DNA of 64,000 nucleotides, from contig JANQQV010000009.1 of NCBI GenBank assembly GCA_028284865.1, positions 1-64,000 of the forward strand, in the 5' to 3' direction. The stretch comes from Rhodothermales bacterium. Lineage in GTDB: Bacteria > Bacteroidota > Rhodothermia > Rhodothermales > UBA10348. This document shows positions 25,925 to 34,696 of the stretch, piece after piece. Position 1 is the first letter of the stretch; the number at the start of each line of letters is the position of its first letter. The notes below the pieces were generated by a model that was not told where the DNA came from, did not search any database, and saw only the letters and a program-made list of their open reading frames with translations. A program made the translations under genes and the position numbers.

Positions 25925-27286
25925 ATGGCCACGCTACGAAGGGAACTGACGACTTTTGATGGGATCGCCCTGCTGATCGGGATCACGATCGGTTCGGGCA
26001 TCTATTCCACGCCGTACCTCATTGCAGGGTACTTCCCCGACTTCGCCGCGACGATCATCACATGGATGATCGTCGCGGCGTTTGTCATGATGGGGGGGCT
26101 GATATATGCCGAGCTCGGTACACGCCTGCCCGACACGGGTGGCGAGTACAGCTACATGACCCGCGCCTATGGTCCTTTTGCCGGATTCATGTTCGGTTGG
26201 GCACAGCTGTTCATCATCCGGACCAGTCCGGCCGCCGGGTTGGCGATCATCGCCACGGACTATATCGGGTACTTCACGCCACTTGATGGCTGGAACCACA
26301 CACTGGTTGCCCTCTCCATCATCGCACTGTTGGGCCTGTTCAATTATGCAGGGCTCCGATGGTCGGCACTATTCAATCGGGTCACTTCGGCGGCCAAAGT
26401 GTTCGGATTGCTGGCCTTTGTTGCACTCTTTCTTTTCCTGCTGGGCGGGTCGGAAAGCCAGCTGGGTTCGTCTGCACCTCCGCTACAGGAGATCGGGTTC
26501 TTTGGTAACCTGATCCCGGCGCTCATGCTGATCGTGTTCACCCACACCGGATTCGATCGCGTGGGCTATGTGGCCGGGGAGATGACCAATCCGCGCAAGA
26601 TCATTCCGCGCAGCATGGTCATTGGCCTGAGCATCATCATCTTCATCTACGTGGCGATGATCACCATCTACTATTTCGTGATGGGGGTCGAAGGGCTGCG
26701 AGCAACCACTACGCCTGCGGCAGACGTCGCCGGCATGATGATTGGCTCGGCAGGTGCTGCAGTCGTCGCCGTATTGGCCATTGTATCGGCGGTGTCGAGT
26801 ATCAATGGCACCATGCTCTCGTCATCACGCGTGTATTACGCGATGGCACGGGACGGGCTCTTTTTCAAGTCGCTCGACTATGTCCACGAGCGCTTTCGCA
26901 CGCCCACACGTGCCATCCTGGCCCACTGTGTCTGGGGAGGTGTGATCCTGATCGTGCGCGGTTCTTTCGAGGATATCGCAGCAGGAATGGTGTTCGCCAT
27001 CCTGATTTTCTACACCATGACCACGCTGGCGCTATTCAAGTTCAGGCGGGATGGAGTGGGCGAAGAGCCTGAGGTGCAAGCGCAACACGAAGGAGGCATT
27101 TATCGCGTCCCGTTCTATCCCTGGCTACCAGGTCTGTATCTGGTCGGTGTATTCGGTCTGCTGGTCTTCCGAGCGATTTTCGAGTGGCAGAATTCCCTGA
27201 TTGACCTTGCCTTCCTGCTGACCGGCCTGCCCGTTTCATTCATCTGGCTTCGAAAGCGGAAGAACGCTTCCACCGCAACCGACTGA
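25925..27286 (+). CDS. APC-superfamily amino-acid permease
   Basis: A cytoplasmic-membrane transporter with about 12 helices. Helix 1 carries the APC motif ITIGSGIYSTP; helices 2-3 show GGLIYAELGTRLPDTGGEY, the other diagnostic segment. HTGFDRVGYVAGEMTNPRK follows helix 5-6. The length, 453 residues, is normal. I use ATG 25925; a TTG three codons earlier is less likely. The class IV aminotransferase gene starts five bases after its stop, so both probably belong to one amino-acid uptake/transamination operon. Confidence 0.92.
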   Translation: MATLRRELTTFDGIALLIGITIGSGIYSTPYLIAGYFPDFAATIITWMIVAAFVMMGGLIYAELGTRLPDTGGEYSYMTRAYGPFAGFMFGWAQLFIIRTSPAAGLAIIATDYIGYFTPLDGWNHTLVALSIIALLGLFNYAGLRWSALFNRVTSAAKVFGLLAFVALFLFLLGGSESQLGSSAPPLQEIGFFGNLIPALMLIVFTHTGFDRVGYVAGEMTNPRKIIPRSMVIGLSIIIFIYVAMITIYYFVMGVEGLRATTTPAADVAGMMIGSAGAAVVAVLAIVSAVSSINGTMLSSSRVYYAMARDGLFFKSLDYVHERFRTPTRAILAHCVWGGVILIVRGSFEDIAAGMVFAILIFYTMTTLALFKFRRDGVGEEPEVQAQHEGGIYRVPFYPWLPGLYLVGVFGLLVFRAIFEWQNSLIDLAFLLTGLPVSFIWLRKRKNASTATD

Positions 27287-27290
27287 CGCC

Positions 27291-28193
27291 ATGCTGCAGA
27301 CGTTTGACGAGCGCAATCGGGACCTGAAAATCTGGATCAACGGCGATCTGGTTCACCGCGACCAGGCAGGCATCAGTCCGTTTGATTCGGCGGTCCAGGG
27401 TGGCGACGCCGTGTGGGAAGGCCTGCGCCTCTACGACGGTAAGATCTTCAAGCTCATCGAGCACTTGCAGCGGCTTGAAGGGTCGGCCAAGGCACTGGCA
27501 TTCACGGACATTCCTGATTTGGATGCGCTCATTGACGCCATCCGCCAAACGCTACGCGCCAATGACATGCGCGATGGCGTTCACATCCGGCTGACGCTGA
27601 CGCGCGGAGTTAAAATCACATCCGGGATGGATCCCCGTCTTAATCAATCCGGGTCCACCTTGATCGTCCTTCCGGAATACAAGCCGCCTGTCTATCGGAA
27701 AGACGGATTGACGTTCATTACGGCGTCCGTTCGGCGCTTTCCTCCGGATTGTCTGGATCCCAAGATCCACCACAACAATCTGATTCAGTCCATCCTGGCC
27801 AAGATTGAGGCGAATGCTGCTGGTGCTGATCAGGCCCTCATGTTGGATCGCGAAGGGTTCATTGCGGAAGCGCATGGAACGCATGTGTTCATCGTCAAAC
27901 ACGGTTGTGTGTTCACATCTGCTGCCGATGCCTGCCCTGAGGGCATCACGCGAGAAACCGTCCTGGAATTGTGCGAGCGAAACGGGATCCCGGCGCACGT
28001 GGGGCGTATATCCACGACGGATGCGTACCGCGCTGACGAGATGTTCTGCTCGGGGACCATGGGCGAATTAGCGCCCGTTACCAAGCTGGACGGACGCGTG
28101 ATCGGCGATGGCCAACCGGGTCCCATGACCCGACGCCTGAGTGACCTTTTCCAGGAGGAGACGCGGCTATCCGGTTACCGCATTCTTGATTGA
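27291..28193 (+). CDS. Class IV PLP aminotransferase, branched-chain type
   Basis: A fold-type IV aminotransferase of the IlvE/DAT/PabC family. Signatures are the opening WINGDLVHRDQAGISPFD, GDAVWEGLR, the PLP lysine in PKIHHNNLIQS, and the C-terminal region EGITRETVLELCERNGI with TDAYRADEMFCSGTMGE. The phosphate-contact TM GEL motif fits a branched-chain aminotransferase. 300 residues. Substrate (branched-chain versus D-amino acid) is not certain. The tight linkage to the upstream permease favours breakdown or interconversion of imported amino acids. Confidence 0.87.
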   Translation: MLQTFDERNRDLKIWINGDLVHRDQAGISPFDSAVQGGDAVWEGLRLYDGKIFKLIEHLQRLEGSAKALAFTDIPDLDALIDAIRQTLRANDMRDGVHIRLTLTRGVKITSGMDPRLNQSGSTLIVLPEYKPPVYRKDGLTFITASVRRFPPDCLDPKIHHNNLIQSILAKIEANAAGADQALMLDREGFIAEAHGTHVFIVKHGCVFTSAADACPEGITRETVLELCERNGIPAHVGRISTTDAYRADEMFCSGTMGELAPVTKLDGRVIGDGQPGPMTRRLSDLFQEETRLSGYRILD

Positions 28194-28212
28194 ATGAGCT
28201 GATTGCCCATCC

Positions 28213-29487
28213 TTGTCGGATCCCCTTTTGAATCGTCCCTCTTTTTCCTCGTTTCCTGTCAGATTCGCGCAGATCCCCGCTGTATTTCTGATCGCACTGC
28301 TCGCGGGCGCTTTGGCTCCGTCGTTGAGGGCCCAAAGCCTTCAGGCAGCTGCTGACACGGTTGTTGTTTCGTCTTCCGCATCCTCGGTCATCGCTTCCAG
28401 CGCCTTGCTGGCGAATGACCTGGTTGGCCCCGATTCCATTCAGGTGATCCTGGTGAGCGGTCCTTCAAACGGGACGCTCCAGCAGACCGCAGATGGAAAC
28501 TTCATGTATGTGCCGAACAATGGCTTCGCGGGAGAGGATGGGTTCACGTATCGCCTTCAGACCATTCCTCTTCAGCGGTTGACTGTCGCCCCGAGTACCT
28601 CATCGCTTTCCTTTGACGCCACATTGACGACGGATTTGGGGCCGGCTTCAGACCAGGAGACCATTCCCGTCGTGGGGGAGATTGTGGTTGATTTGGGAGC
28701 GGATGCTGTGCGAATCGACTCGGTGCACGTCACGGATCTGCAACTCAGGAATGAGGGCGATCACAGCCTTCGATTCGACTATGGGCTGCTCCTGGGGTCC
28801 ATCCGAATCGAGGCACCGGCAGATTCCATCTCGTTGGCCATGCTGCGAGCTGGGGAGACGGTCCCCACTTCTGGATTGCTCAACAGCTTCGAGCAGCCCG
28901 GTAATGACATCAATATCACGGTCTCGGCGTCGTTGGAAGGGACGGGCATTCTCAGCTCGCAGGTGCCGTCGGGAACGGAAAGGTTGGAGACGCAGACCAC
29001 GGAGTCGATCGGCGGGTCGGCCATCGTTTCTGGTGGAAACGTGCTGTTGCTGCTCAACGTGAATTCGTCATACACCTTCGATCTCGAGGGTAATGCGGTG
29101 GAGCTGGCTCTCGAAGGGGCGTTGCAAGCGAGTGGACCATTCCAGGCCGCCGAGGTATCAAACGAAGTGTCTGTCGTCATTCAGGTGGTATCAGGTGCCG
29201 ACGTGGACGATATGCCAAACGTTCGTGATGTGCGCCTCGATGTTTATCCCAATCCGGCGATTGATCACGTGACCGTCCAATGGCGGCTACCATCCGGCCA
29301 TTCTTCCAACGGTGCTGAGTTTCGAGTATTCGACCTTCTGGGACGGGAGGTAGCGACGTGGAGTACGGAGTCCTGGTTGCCGGAAGGCCAGAAGCGGATG
29401 GATGCATCGTCGTGGGCATCAGGCGTTTATGTTGTCCAGATCCTGACACAAGAAGGGCGATCGCAGCGGATAATTGTTCGGCAATAG
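28213..29487 (+). CDS. Secreted protein with Ig-like domain and T9SS type A sorting domain
   Basis: The N-terminus (AQIPAVFLIALLAGALAPSL, then AQS) is a signal peptide. Residues about 45-115 form an Ig/cadherin-like repeat with LLANDLV and GEDGFTYRL. Two central beta-rich parts follow, unrecognised. The last 80 residues, VYPNPAIDHVTVQW through GVYVVQILT, are a type A sorting domain for export by the type IX secretion system. The start is TTG 28213, the first in-frame start after the previous stop; another TTG lies at 28228. 424 residues. Function is not known; a surface adhesion or binding role is likely. Confidence 0.75.
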   Translation: MSDPLLNRPSFSSFPVRFAQIPAVFLIALLAGALAPSLRAQSLQAAADTVVVSSSASSVIASSALLANDLVGPDSIQVILVSGPSNGTLQQTADGNFMYVPNNGFAGEDGFTYRLQTIPLQRLTVAPSTSSLSFDATLTTDLGPASDQETIPVVGEIVVDLGADAVRIDSVHVTDLQLRNEGDHSLRFDYGLLLGSIRIEAPADSISLAMLRAGETVPTSGLLNSFEQPGNDINITVSASLEGTGILSSQVPSGTERLETQTTESIGGSAIVSGGNVLLLLNVNSSYTFDLEGNAVELALEGALQASGPFQAAEVSNEVSVVIQVVSGADVDDMPNVRDVRLDVYPNPAIDHVTVQWRLPSGHSSNGAEFRVFDLLGREVATWSTESWLPEGQKRMDASSWASGVYVVQILTQEGRSQRIIVRQ

Positions 29488-29583
29488 CCCGAACTGCCTC
29501 GCACGTTCGGTTTCATTCTGCTACATTGGCGTGCTTTTGCTGATTGCCAGCAATGATCCCGCAAACCCAACCCACCTTTTGTC

Positions 29584-31959
29584 ATGAGAAAAACAGCCTT
29601 ATACCTGGCCGTGATGGCATTCATGGTGTTCACCGCCCCCGCCGTGCTGGCTCAGGGTTTTGGTGGCGCTCTTGCCGTATCCGGTTCAGATATCCTCGTC
29701 GGTGAAACCGGCAATAGTCAGTATCCCGGTGCCGTTTATGTCTTCAATAAATCGGCAGACGGCACCTGGACAGAGACCGCGCAGATTGCAGCGCCTGATG
29801 GAGGTGAAACCGGCGACGGGTTTGGAAACGCTCTTGCTTCGAATGGCTGGCATCTCGTTGTCGGTGCAGCTCGCAGCAACGAAACCTACGTGTTTGCGCG
29901 CCAGGACGACGGTAGCTGGGATGCTGGAATACTTCTGACCGCTGACGACCTTGGCGACGAGGATGCGTTTGGTTCGCGTGTTGCGGTCGGAGATGGCTTC
30001 GTGGCTGTAGCTGCGACCGGCCAAGGCGAGAACGCCGGAGCGGTGTACGTCTTTACGATGTCTGACGATGGTTGGACGATGGCGGCCAAGTTGGCACCTG
30101 AAGGCCTTGCAGCTGGCGCCTACTTCGGCGCAGCCATGGCTGTCGAGGGCGATCGACTGGTAGTGGGCGCTCCAGCCCGGATGAGCGCATTCGCTCGAAG
30201 AGGACAGGAGTTCACACAGGTTGGTTCTGCCTACGTCTACCGCCGTGGACACGATGGTGAGTGGGCAGAAATTTCTCAGGTGAGCCCGATGGCCGTGTCT
30301 GAAGGCGGCGGATATGGCGCTTCCCTGGCATTGAACGGTGCTCACCTGGCCGTTGGCGCACCCTATGACAACGGTTCCGTTGGCAGCGTTTCGCTGTACG
30401 AGTGGGACGCGGATTCGGACGCTTATCAACCGGTTACCAAGCTGGCTCCATTCATGTCCACCCCGGGTACCCAGTTTGGTTCATTCGTAACCGTTGATGA
30501 GTACGGCGTGTTTGTCGGTGCGCCCGGCCACGAGCGTGGACAGGGTGCGACCTACTACTTCACGGCTTCACCTGATGGTGGATTTGTTGACGCCATGGTT
30601 TCTGGCGCTGAAAGCACGTCCGGACGCGCTTCATATGGTTCCGGTCTGGCCGCTGGCGGTCAGGTTGCCGTCATCGGTGCACCTGGACAGGATGGTCGCG
30701 CGGGAGCCGCTGTCGTCTGGGAAATGGCCGCGGAAGGTGGATGGGTCGAGTCCAACATGATCATCAATGACATGAAAGGGCTGCCGTCATTCTCTGGCGA
30801 AACGGTCGAGTGCGAAGATGGAATGGCTGCCGGATTCGAGTGCGGCAACATCGAGATCACATCCTACATGAACATGAAAGACCTGGGTGCCAATCGCGGT
30901 ACCATGGTCAACGACATCTGGGGATGGACCGATCCGGACACGGACAAGGAATATGCCATCGTAGGTCGCTCGGATGGAACGTCGTTTGTCGACGTCACCA
31001 ACCCGAACATGCCGGTCCTCCTCGGCACGCTGCCGATGACCGAGGGCGCACGGGCTGCGGCCTGGCGCGACATGAAGGTGTACAACAATCACACCTATAT
31101 CGTCGCTGATGGCTCAGGACAGCATGGCTTGCAGGTATTCGACCTGACGCGTCTGCGCGAGCTGGATGGCAGCAATCCACCAGTCATGGAGCCTGACTAC
31201 CTCTATACGGATATCGCTTCCGCCCACAACATTGTCATCAACGAGGAAACAGGCATTGCTTACTCGGTGGGTGGCAGCTCAGGCGGAATCACCTGCGGTG
31301 GTGGTCTGCACATGCTGGATCTGAACAAGGATCCGAAGAAGCCTGAGTTCGTCGGTTGCTTTGCCGATCCGGCAACGGGTCGTCGCGGTACAGGGTACTC
31401 GCACGACGCCCAGTGCGTGACCTACGCGGGTCCGGATACCGAGCACGCTGGTAAGGAAATCTGCCTCGGTTCGAATGAGACGGCGCTTTCGATTGCCGAT
31501 GTCACGGACAAGGATGATCCGGTTGCCATCTCGATGGTCGTATACCCGAACGTGGCTTACGCCCACCAGGGATGGCTCTCAGAAGACCACGAGTACTTCT
31601 ACATGAACGATGAAGGCGATGAGCCGCAGGGTCTCGTCGACGGGACGCGCACCCTCGTCTGGGATGTCCGTGATCTGGACGAGCCTGTGCTGGTCACCGA
31701 GTTCATCCAGCAGACCACGACGACCGACCACAACCTGTACATCAAGGACAATCTGATGTACCAGTCGAACTACGGCTCGGGCCTGCGCATCATCGACATC
31801 ACCGATCGTGCAAACCCGGTTGAAGTCGGATTCCTCGTCACTCACCAGGGTGGTGGAGGCTCCTGGAGCAACTACCCTTACTTCAAGAGCGGCGTGATTG
31901 CTGTGACGGATATGGGTGCCGGACTCTTCATGGTCCGCAAGAAGGATCCGGAGATGTAG
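29584..31959 (+). CDS. Choice-of-anchor B-type secreted protein with FG-GAP-like repeats
   Basis: A signal peptide (MRKTALYLAVMAFMVFTAPA) opens a 791-residue protein. Residues about 25-390 contain at least six repeats of the pattern G-x-x-L-A-V-x-G-x-x-L-V-V-G-A, an FG-GAP/integrin-like propeller. A short linker with C-x6-8-C (VECEDGMAAGFECGN) leads to the second part, with DIWGWTDPDTDKEYAIVGR, DVTNPNMPVLLGTLP and LRIIDITDRANPVEVG, typical of LVIVD/choice-of-anchor B propellers. The protein is probably exported to the surface. There is no visible T9SS sorting domain at the end. A terminator follows. Confidence 0.88.
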   Translation: MRKTALYLAVMAFMVFTAPAVLAQGFGGALAVSGSDILVGETGNSQYPGAVYVFNKSADGTWTETAQIAAPDGGETGDGFGNALASNGWHLVVGAARSNETYVFARQDDGSWDAGILLTADDLGDEDAFGSRVAVGDGFVAVAATGQGENAGAVYVFTMSDDGWTMAAKLAPEGLAAGAYFGAAMAVEGDRLVVGAPARMSAFARRGQEFTQVGSAYVYRRGHDGEWAEISQVSPMAVSEGGGYGASLALNGAHLAVGAPYDNGSVGSVSLYEWDADSDAYQPVTKLAPFMSTPGTQFGSFVTVDEYGVFVGAPGHERGQGATYYFTASPDGGFVDAMVSGAESTSGRASYGSGLAAGGQVAVIGAPGQDGRAGAAVVWEMAAEGGWVESNMIINDMKGLPSFSGETVECEDGMAAGFECGNIEITSYMNMKDLGANRGTMVNDIWGWTDPDTDKEYAIVGRSDGTSFVDVTNPNMPVLLGTLPMTEGARAAAWRDMKVYNNHTYIVADGSGQHGLQVFDLTRLRELDGSNPPVMEPDYLYTDIASAHNIVINEETGIAYSVGGSSGGITCGGGLHMLDLNKDPKKPEFVGCFADPATGRRGTGYSHDAQCVTYAGPDTEHAGKEICLGSNETALSIADVTDKDDPVAISMVVYPNVAYAHQGWLSEDHEYFYMNDEGDEPQGLVDGTRTLVWDVRDLDEPVLVTEFIQQTTTTDHNLYIKDNLMYQSNYGSGLRIIDITDRANPVEVGFLVTHQGGGGSWSNYPYFKSGVIAVTDMGAGLFMVRKKDPEM

Positions 31960-32018
31960 GGTCGTTCCGCTGTCAGGCGCCGAGTCTGACTGCATCTTTC
32001 TGATTGCAAGCGTATTCG

Positions 32019-32052
32019 GGGCGCGGGCGACGAAAGTCGCCCGCGCCCTTTT
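32019..32052 (+). terminator. Rho-independent terminator after the FG-GAP/LVIVD gene
   Basis: 13-bp perfect GC-rich arms (32019-32031 and 32036-32048) with a GAAA tetraloop are followed by TTTT. Confidence 0.85.
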
Positions 32053-32221
32053 CGTTGGATCCGGGTAGGATTCTCCCCGACACGGCTGTGGGAAGGCGCT
32101 GTACACGCCGCGGCAGGGATGGCTGTCCGTGTTGCGTACCAGGATTCCGTCCATTGCAGGTCATGTTCTGCGCTGATTGGACTATTCGGCGCATTCCATT
32201 CTCATCAAACCCCAGCCCGTC

Positions 32222-34318
32222 ATGAACGGAAAACGCTTCTGGTCCCTGACCCTCCTGTTCGCCCTGATCACGCTCCCCGCCTTTGGACAGGCTGGCAAGT
32301 TTGACAACGGCAAGATGTGGACCTTCGACTATCCGCCCACTGAGCACATTACCTCCACGTATGGCTTCACGCCCGATGCTGCGTGGTTCGAGAAAGCACG
32401 CCTGGGCGCGCTTCGACTGCCAAACTGTACGGCCAGCTTTGTTTCTCCGTACGGTCTGGTGATGACGAATCATCACTGCGCTCGCGGATCAGTCGCTCAA
32501 GTCGCCATGGAAGGGGAAACGCTGCTCGATGATGGATTCATGGCGGCCGATCTGGCGGATGAACGACCCATTCCGGGACTGTACGTCGATCAATTGATCG
32601 CCATCGAAGACGTCACGGACGAGGTTTTTGCCGCGTTGGACGGCGCCGAAACGGACGCTGAAAAAGCCGCGGCCCGACAGGAAGCGATTGCCGGGGCTCA
32701 AGCCCGGATTGAGGAAGGTCTTGGCGACGGCCATGTCGTTCAGATCATCAATCTGTATAACGGTGGTCGCTATTCGGCGTACACGTTCCGTCGCTTTGAC
32801 GACATGCGTCTGGTCATGGCGCCTGAGCTGCAGCTGGGTTACTTCGGTGGCGACACGGACAACTTCACCTACCCCCGCTACGCGCTCGACATGACATTCC
32901 TTCGTGTCTACGTCGATGATGCGCCATACGAGCCGGACCACTATTTCGAGTGGAGTCCGACTGGTCTGGAAGAAGGCGATGCTGTTTTCGTCGTGGGAAA
33001 CCCTGGTTCGACGCTCCGTCTGGAAACGGTCGCTCAGCTTGAATTCCGTCGGGACATCCAGGAGAAATTCCTTCTGGAGATTCTGAATTCCCGTATTGCC
33101 GCGCTGGAAGCCTACTACGACGAGAATCCATCCGATGGACTGCGCAATCAGATCTTCGGTCTGAAGAATGCCCAGAAGCTGTACGGCGGCCGCGTCAAGG
33201 GTCTCAATGATCCCATGATCATGGCCAAGCGGAATGACACGGAGCAGACCTTCCTGGCCGATCTGGAGGCCAAGTATGGAGGACAGCTGACGACAGACGT
33301 GCCGCAGCCGTATTCGACCATCATTTCTGATCTGGCTGACATTCAGTCGCAGAAGCGAGAGTATGCCGCCGAGTATGGCGCCTTCCTGTCGTTCTTCCCG
33401 AACTCCAGTCTCGCATCGCCGACGATGCAACGCGCTGCAGCCGCTTTGCAGCTAATCAATGCCCGGGAAAGTGGCGGGAATGTGGCCACCTATGAAAACG
33501 CGCTGCGCAGCGTGCCCGCCAAGGACGAAGGCATTGACCGGCGCTTCTTCGAAGCCCGCCTTCGCGATTTCGTGATGTACATGGGTGAACAGGGCATGTT
33601 GGCCGAGATGGATGCATCTGCCGTCACAGAAGCGGTTTGGACAGGATCGGCCTTGATGGATCTGGAGAATCTGGACGTAGCCGAATTGACCATGGACGAC
33701 CCCGCAATTGCGGCTCTTGCACCGTACATGGCTTCCTACGCTGATTTCCAGAGCGCCTTCGCGGGCCTCGCTGGTCAGGAGCAAGAGCTGAACGCTCAGC
33801 ACGGCCGGGCCCGATTCGAAGTCTACGGAACCACGCGTCCGCCCGACGCCACGTTCTCCTTGCGCATCGCCGACGGAGTCGTCGCCTCATACGAGTACAA
33901 CGGGTCCAAAGCACCGCCCTTCACGTCGTTTTACGGCTTATACAACCGGCATGTCAGCCATGCGCGGTCTTCGGATCCAACGGGAGAATTCCAGCTGCCG
34001 GATCGCTGGCTGAATGCCCCTGCATCGTTTGATCGCTCGACGCCGATCAACTTTGTTTCGACGAATGACATCATTGGAGGCAACTCGGGGTCACCTGTGC
34101 TGAACAAGGACCTGCAGGTGGTTGGCTTGGTCTTCGACGGCAACATCGAGTCGCTGCCTTCGGCCTTCATCTATCAGACGGAAGTGGCCCGTACCGTCTC
34201 TGTCGACGCTCGCGGCATGCTGGAGTCACTGGATCATGTCTATGACATGGATCGCGTCGTACTCGAGCTGACCGATCACGTGCTAATCCCGACGGAAGCC
34301 GAAGCCGACGCGCGATAG
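32222..34318 (+). CDS. S46-family dipeptidyl-peptidase
   Basis: A secreted serine exopeptidase of the DPP7/DPP11 family, which removes dipeptides from peptide N-termini in the periplasm. Signal peptide: MNGKRFWSLTLLFALITLPA. Catalytic His in VMTNHHCARGS (84/85), Asp in GGDTDNFTYPRYALD, and Ser in GGNSGSPVL (about 622). The residue 25 positions after the nucleophile, Gly in DPP7 and Arg in DPP11, is Ser here (NIESLPSAF). The length, 698 residues, matches the family. The ATG at 32222 precedes the signal sequence directly. Downstream, a U-less hairpin separates it from the convergent DUF3465 gene. Confidence 0.95.
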   Translation: MNGKRFWSLTLLFALITLPAFGQAGKFDNGKMWTFDYPPTEHITSTYGFTPDAAWFEKARLGALRLPNCTASFVSPYGLVMTNHHCARGSVAQVAMEGETLLDDGFMAADLADERPIPGLYVDQLIAIEDVTDEVFAALDGAETDAEKAAARQEAIAGAQARIEEGLGDGHVVQIINLYNGGRYSAYTFRRFDDMRLVMAPELQLGYFGGDTDNFTYPRYALDMTFLRVYVDDAPYEPDHYFEWSPTGLEEGDAVFVVGNPGSTLRLETVAQLEFRRDIQEKFLLEILNSRIAALEAYYDENPSDGLRNQIFGLKNAQKLYGGRVKGLNDPMIMAKRNDTEQTFLADLEAKYGGQLTTDVPQPYSTIISDLADIQSQKREYAAEYGAFLSFFPNSSLASPTMQRAAAALQLINARESGGNVATYENALRSVPAKDEGIDRRFFEARLRDFVMYMGEQGMLAEMDASAVTEAVWTGSALMDLENLDVAELTMDDPAIAALAPYMASYADFQSAFAGLAGQEQELNAQHGRARFEVYGTTRPPDATFSLRIADGVVASYEYNGSKAPPFTSFYGLYNRHVSHARSSDPTGEFQLPDRWLNAPASFDRSTPINFVSTNDIIGGNSGSPVLNKDLQVVGLVFDGNIESLPSAFIYQTEVARTVSVDARGMLESLDHVYDMDRVVLELTDHVLIPTEAEADAR

Positions 34319-34353
34319 GGCAGTACCTGGCACTGTTGGAATCTCGACGGATA

Positions 34354-34379
34354 GGGCGGGCGACAGGAGTCGCCCGCCC
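34354..34379. terminator. GC-rich hairpin between converging genes, no U-tract
   Basis: 11-bp perfect arms GGGCGGGCGAC (34354-34364) and its complement (34369-34379) flank AGGA. It abuts the stop of DUF3465 and lies 36 bp after the S46 stop. Confidence 0.55.
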
Positions 34380-34685
34380 TTATTCGTAGCGCTCACCGCG
34401 GAATTCGATCCACCCGCCTTCTATACGGCCTTCCGGATCGTGATGGGTCCAGTGGATGATTCCTCCGAGGTCATTCCACTCGTATTCGCCGAATACCTTG
34501 ATTTGGCCGCCCACGTACAATCGCTCCACGCGCGGAGCGACGTCGATGTTGTGCGCGACCAGCAGCGAGCGACCAGATTCTTCTTCTATCACGAATCGCT
34601 GATGCCGATCGCCCTTGTTGTCGTCAGGCAACATTCTGATGATGCGGCCTTCGAACAGCTCAAGCGGAGTATCGGGGAGGGCCAT
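34380..34685 (-). CDS. DUF3465-family protein
   Basis: A 101-residue protein matching the DUF3465 pattern: GDRHQRFVIEEESG, LLVAHNIDVAPRVERL, GEYEWNDLGG, and the very conserved IHWTHHDPEGRIEGGWIEFR. There is no signal peptide in this start. The family has no established function; the His-rich WTHHDP motif suggests metal or nucleic-acid binding but that is a guess. It follows the M16 protease gene by 11 bp and may be cotranscribed. Confidence 0.88.
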   Translation of the reverse strand: MALPDTPLELFEGRIIRMLPDDNKGDRHQRFVIEEESGRSLLVAHNIDVAPRVERLYVGGQIKVFGEYEWNDLGGIIHWTHHDPEGRIEGGWIEFRGERYE

Positions 34686-34696
34686 AAGTGGATCAC

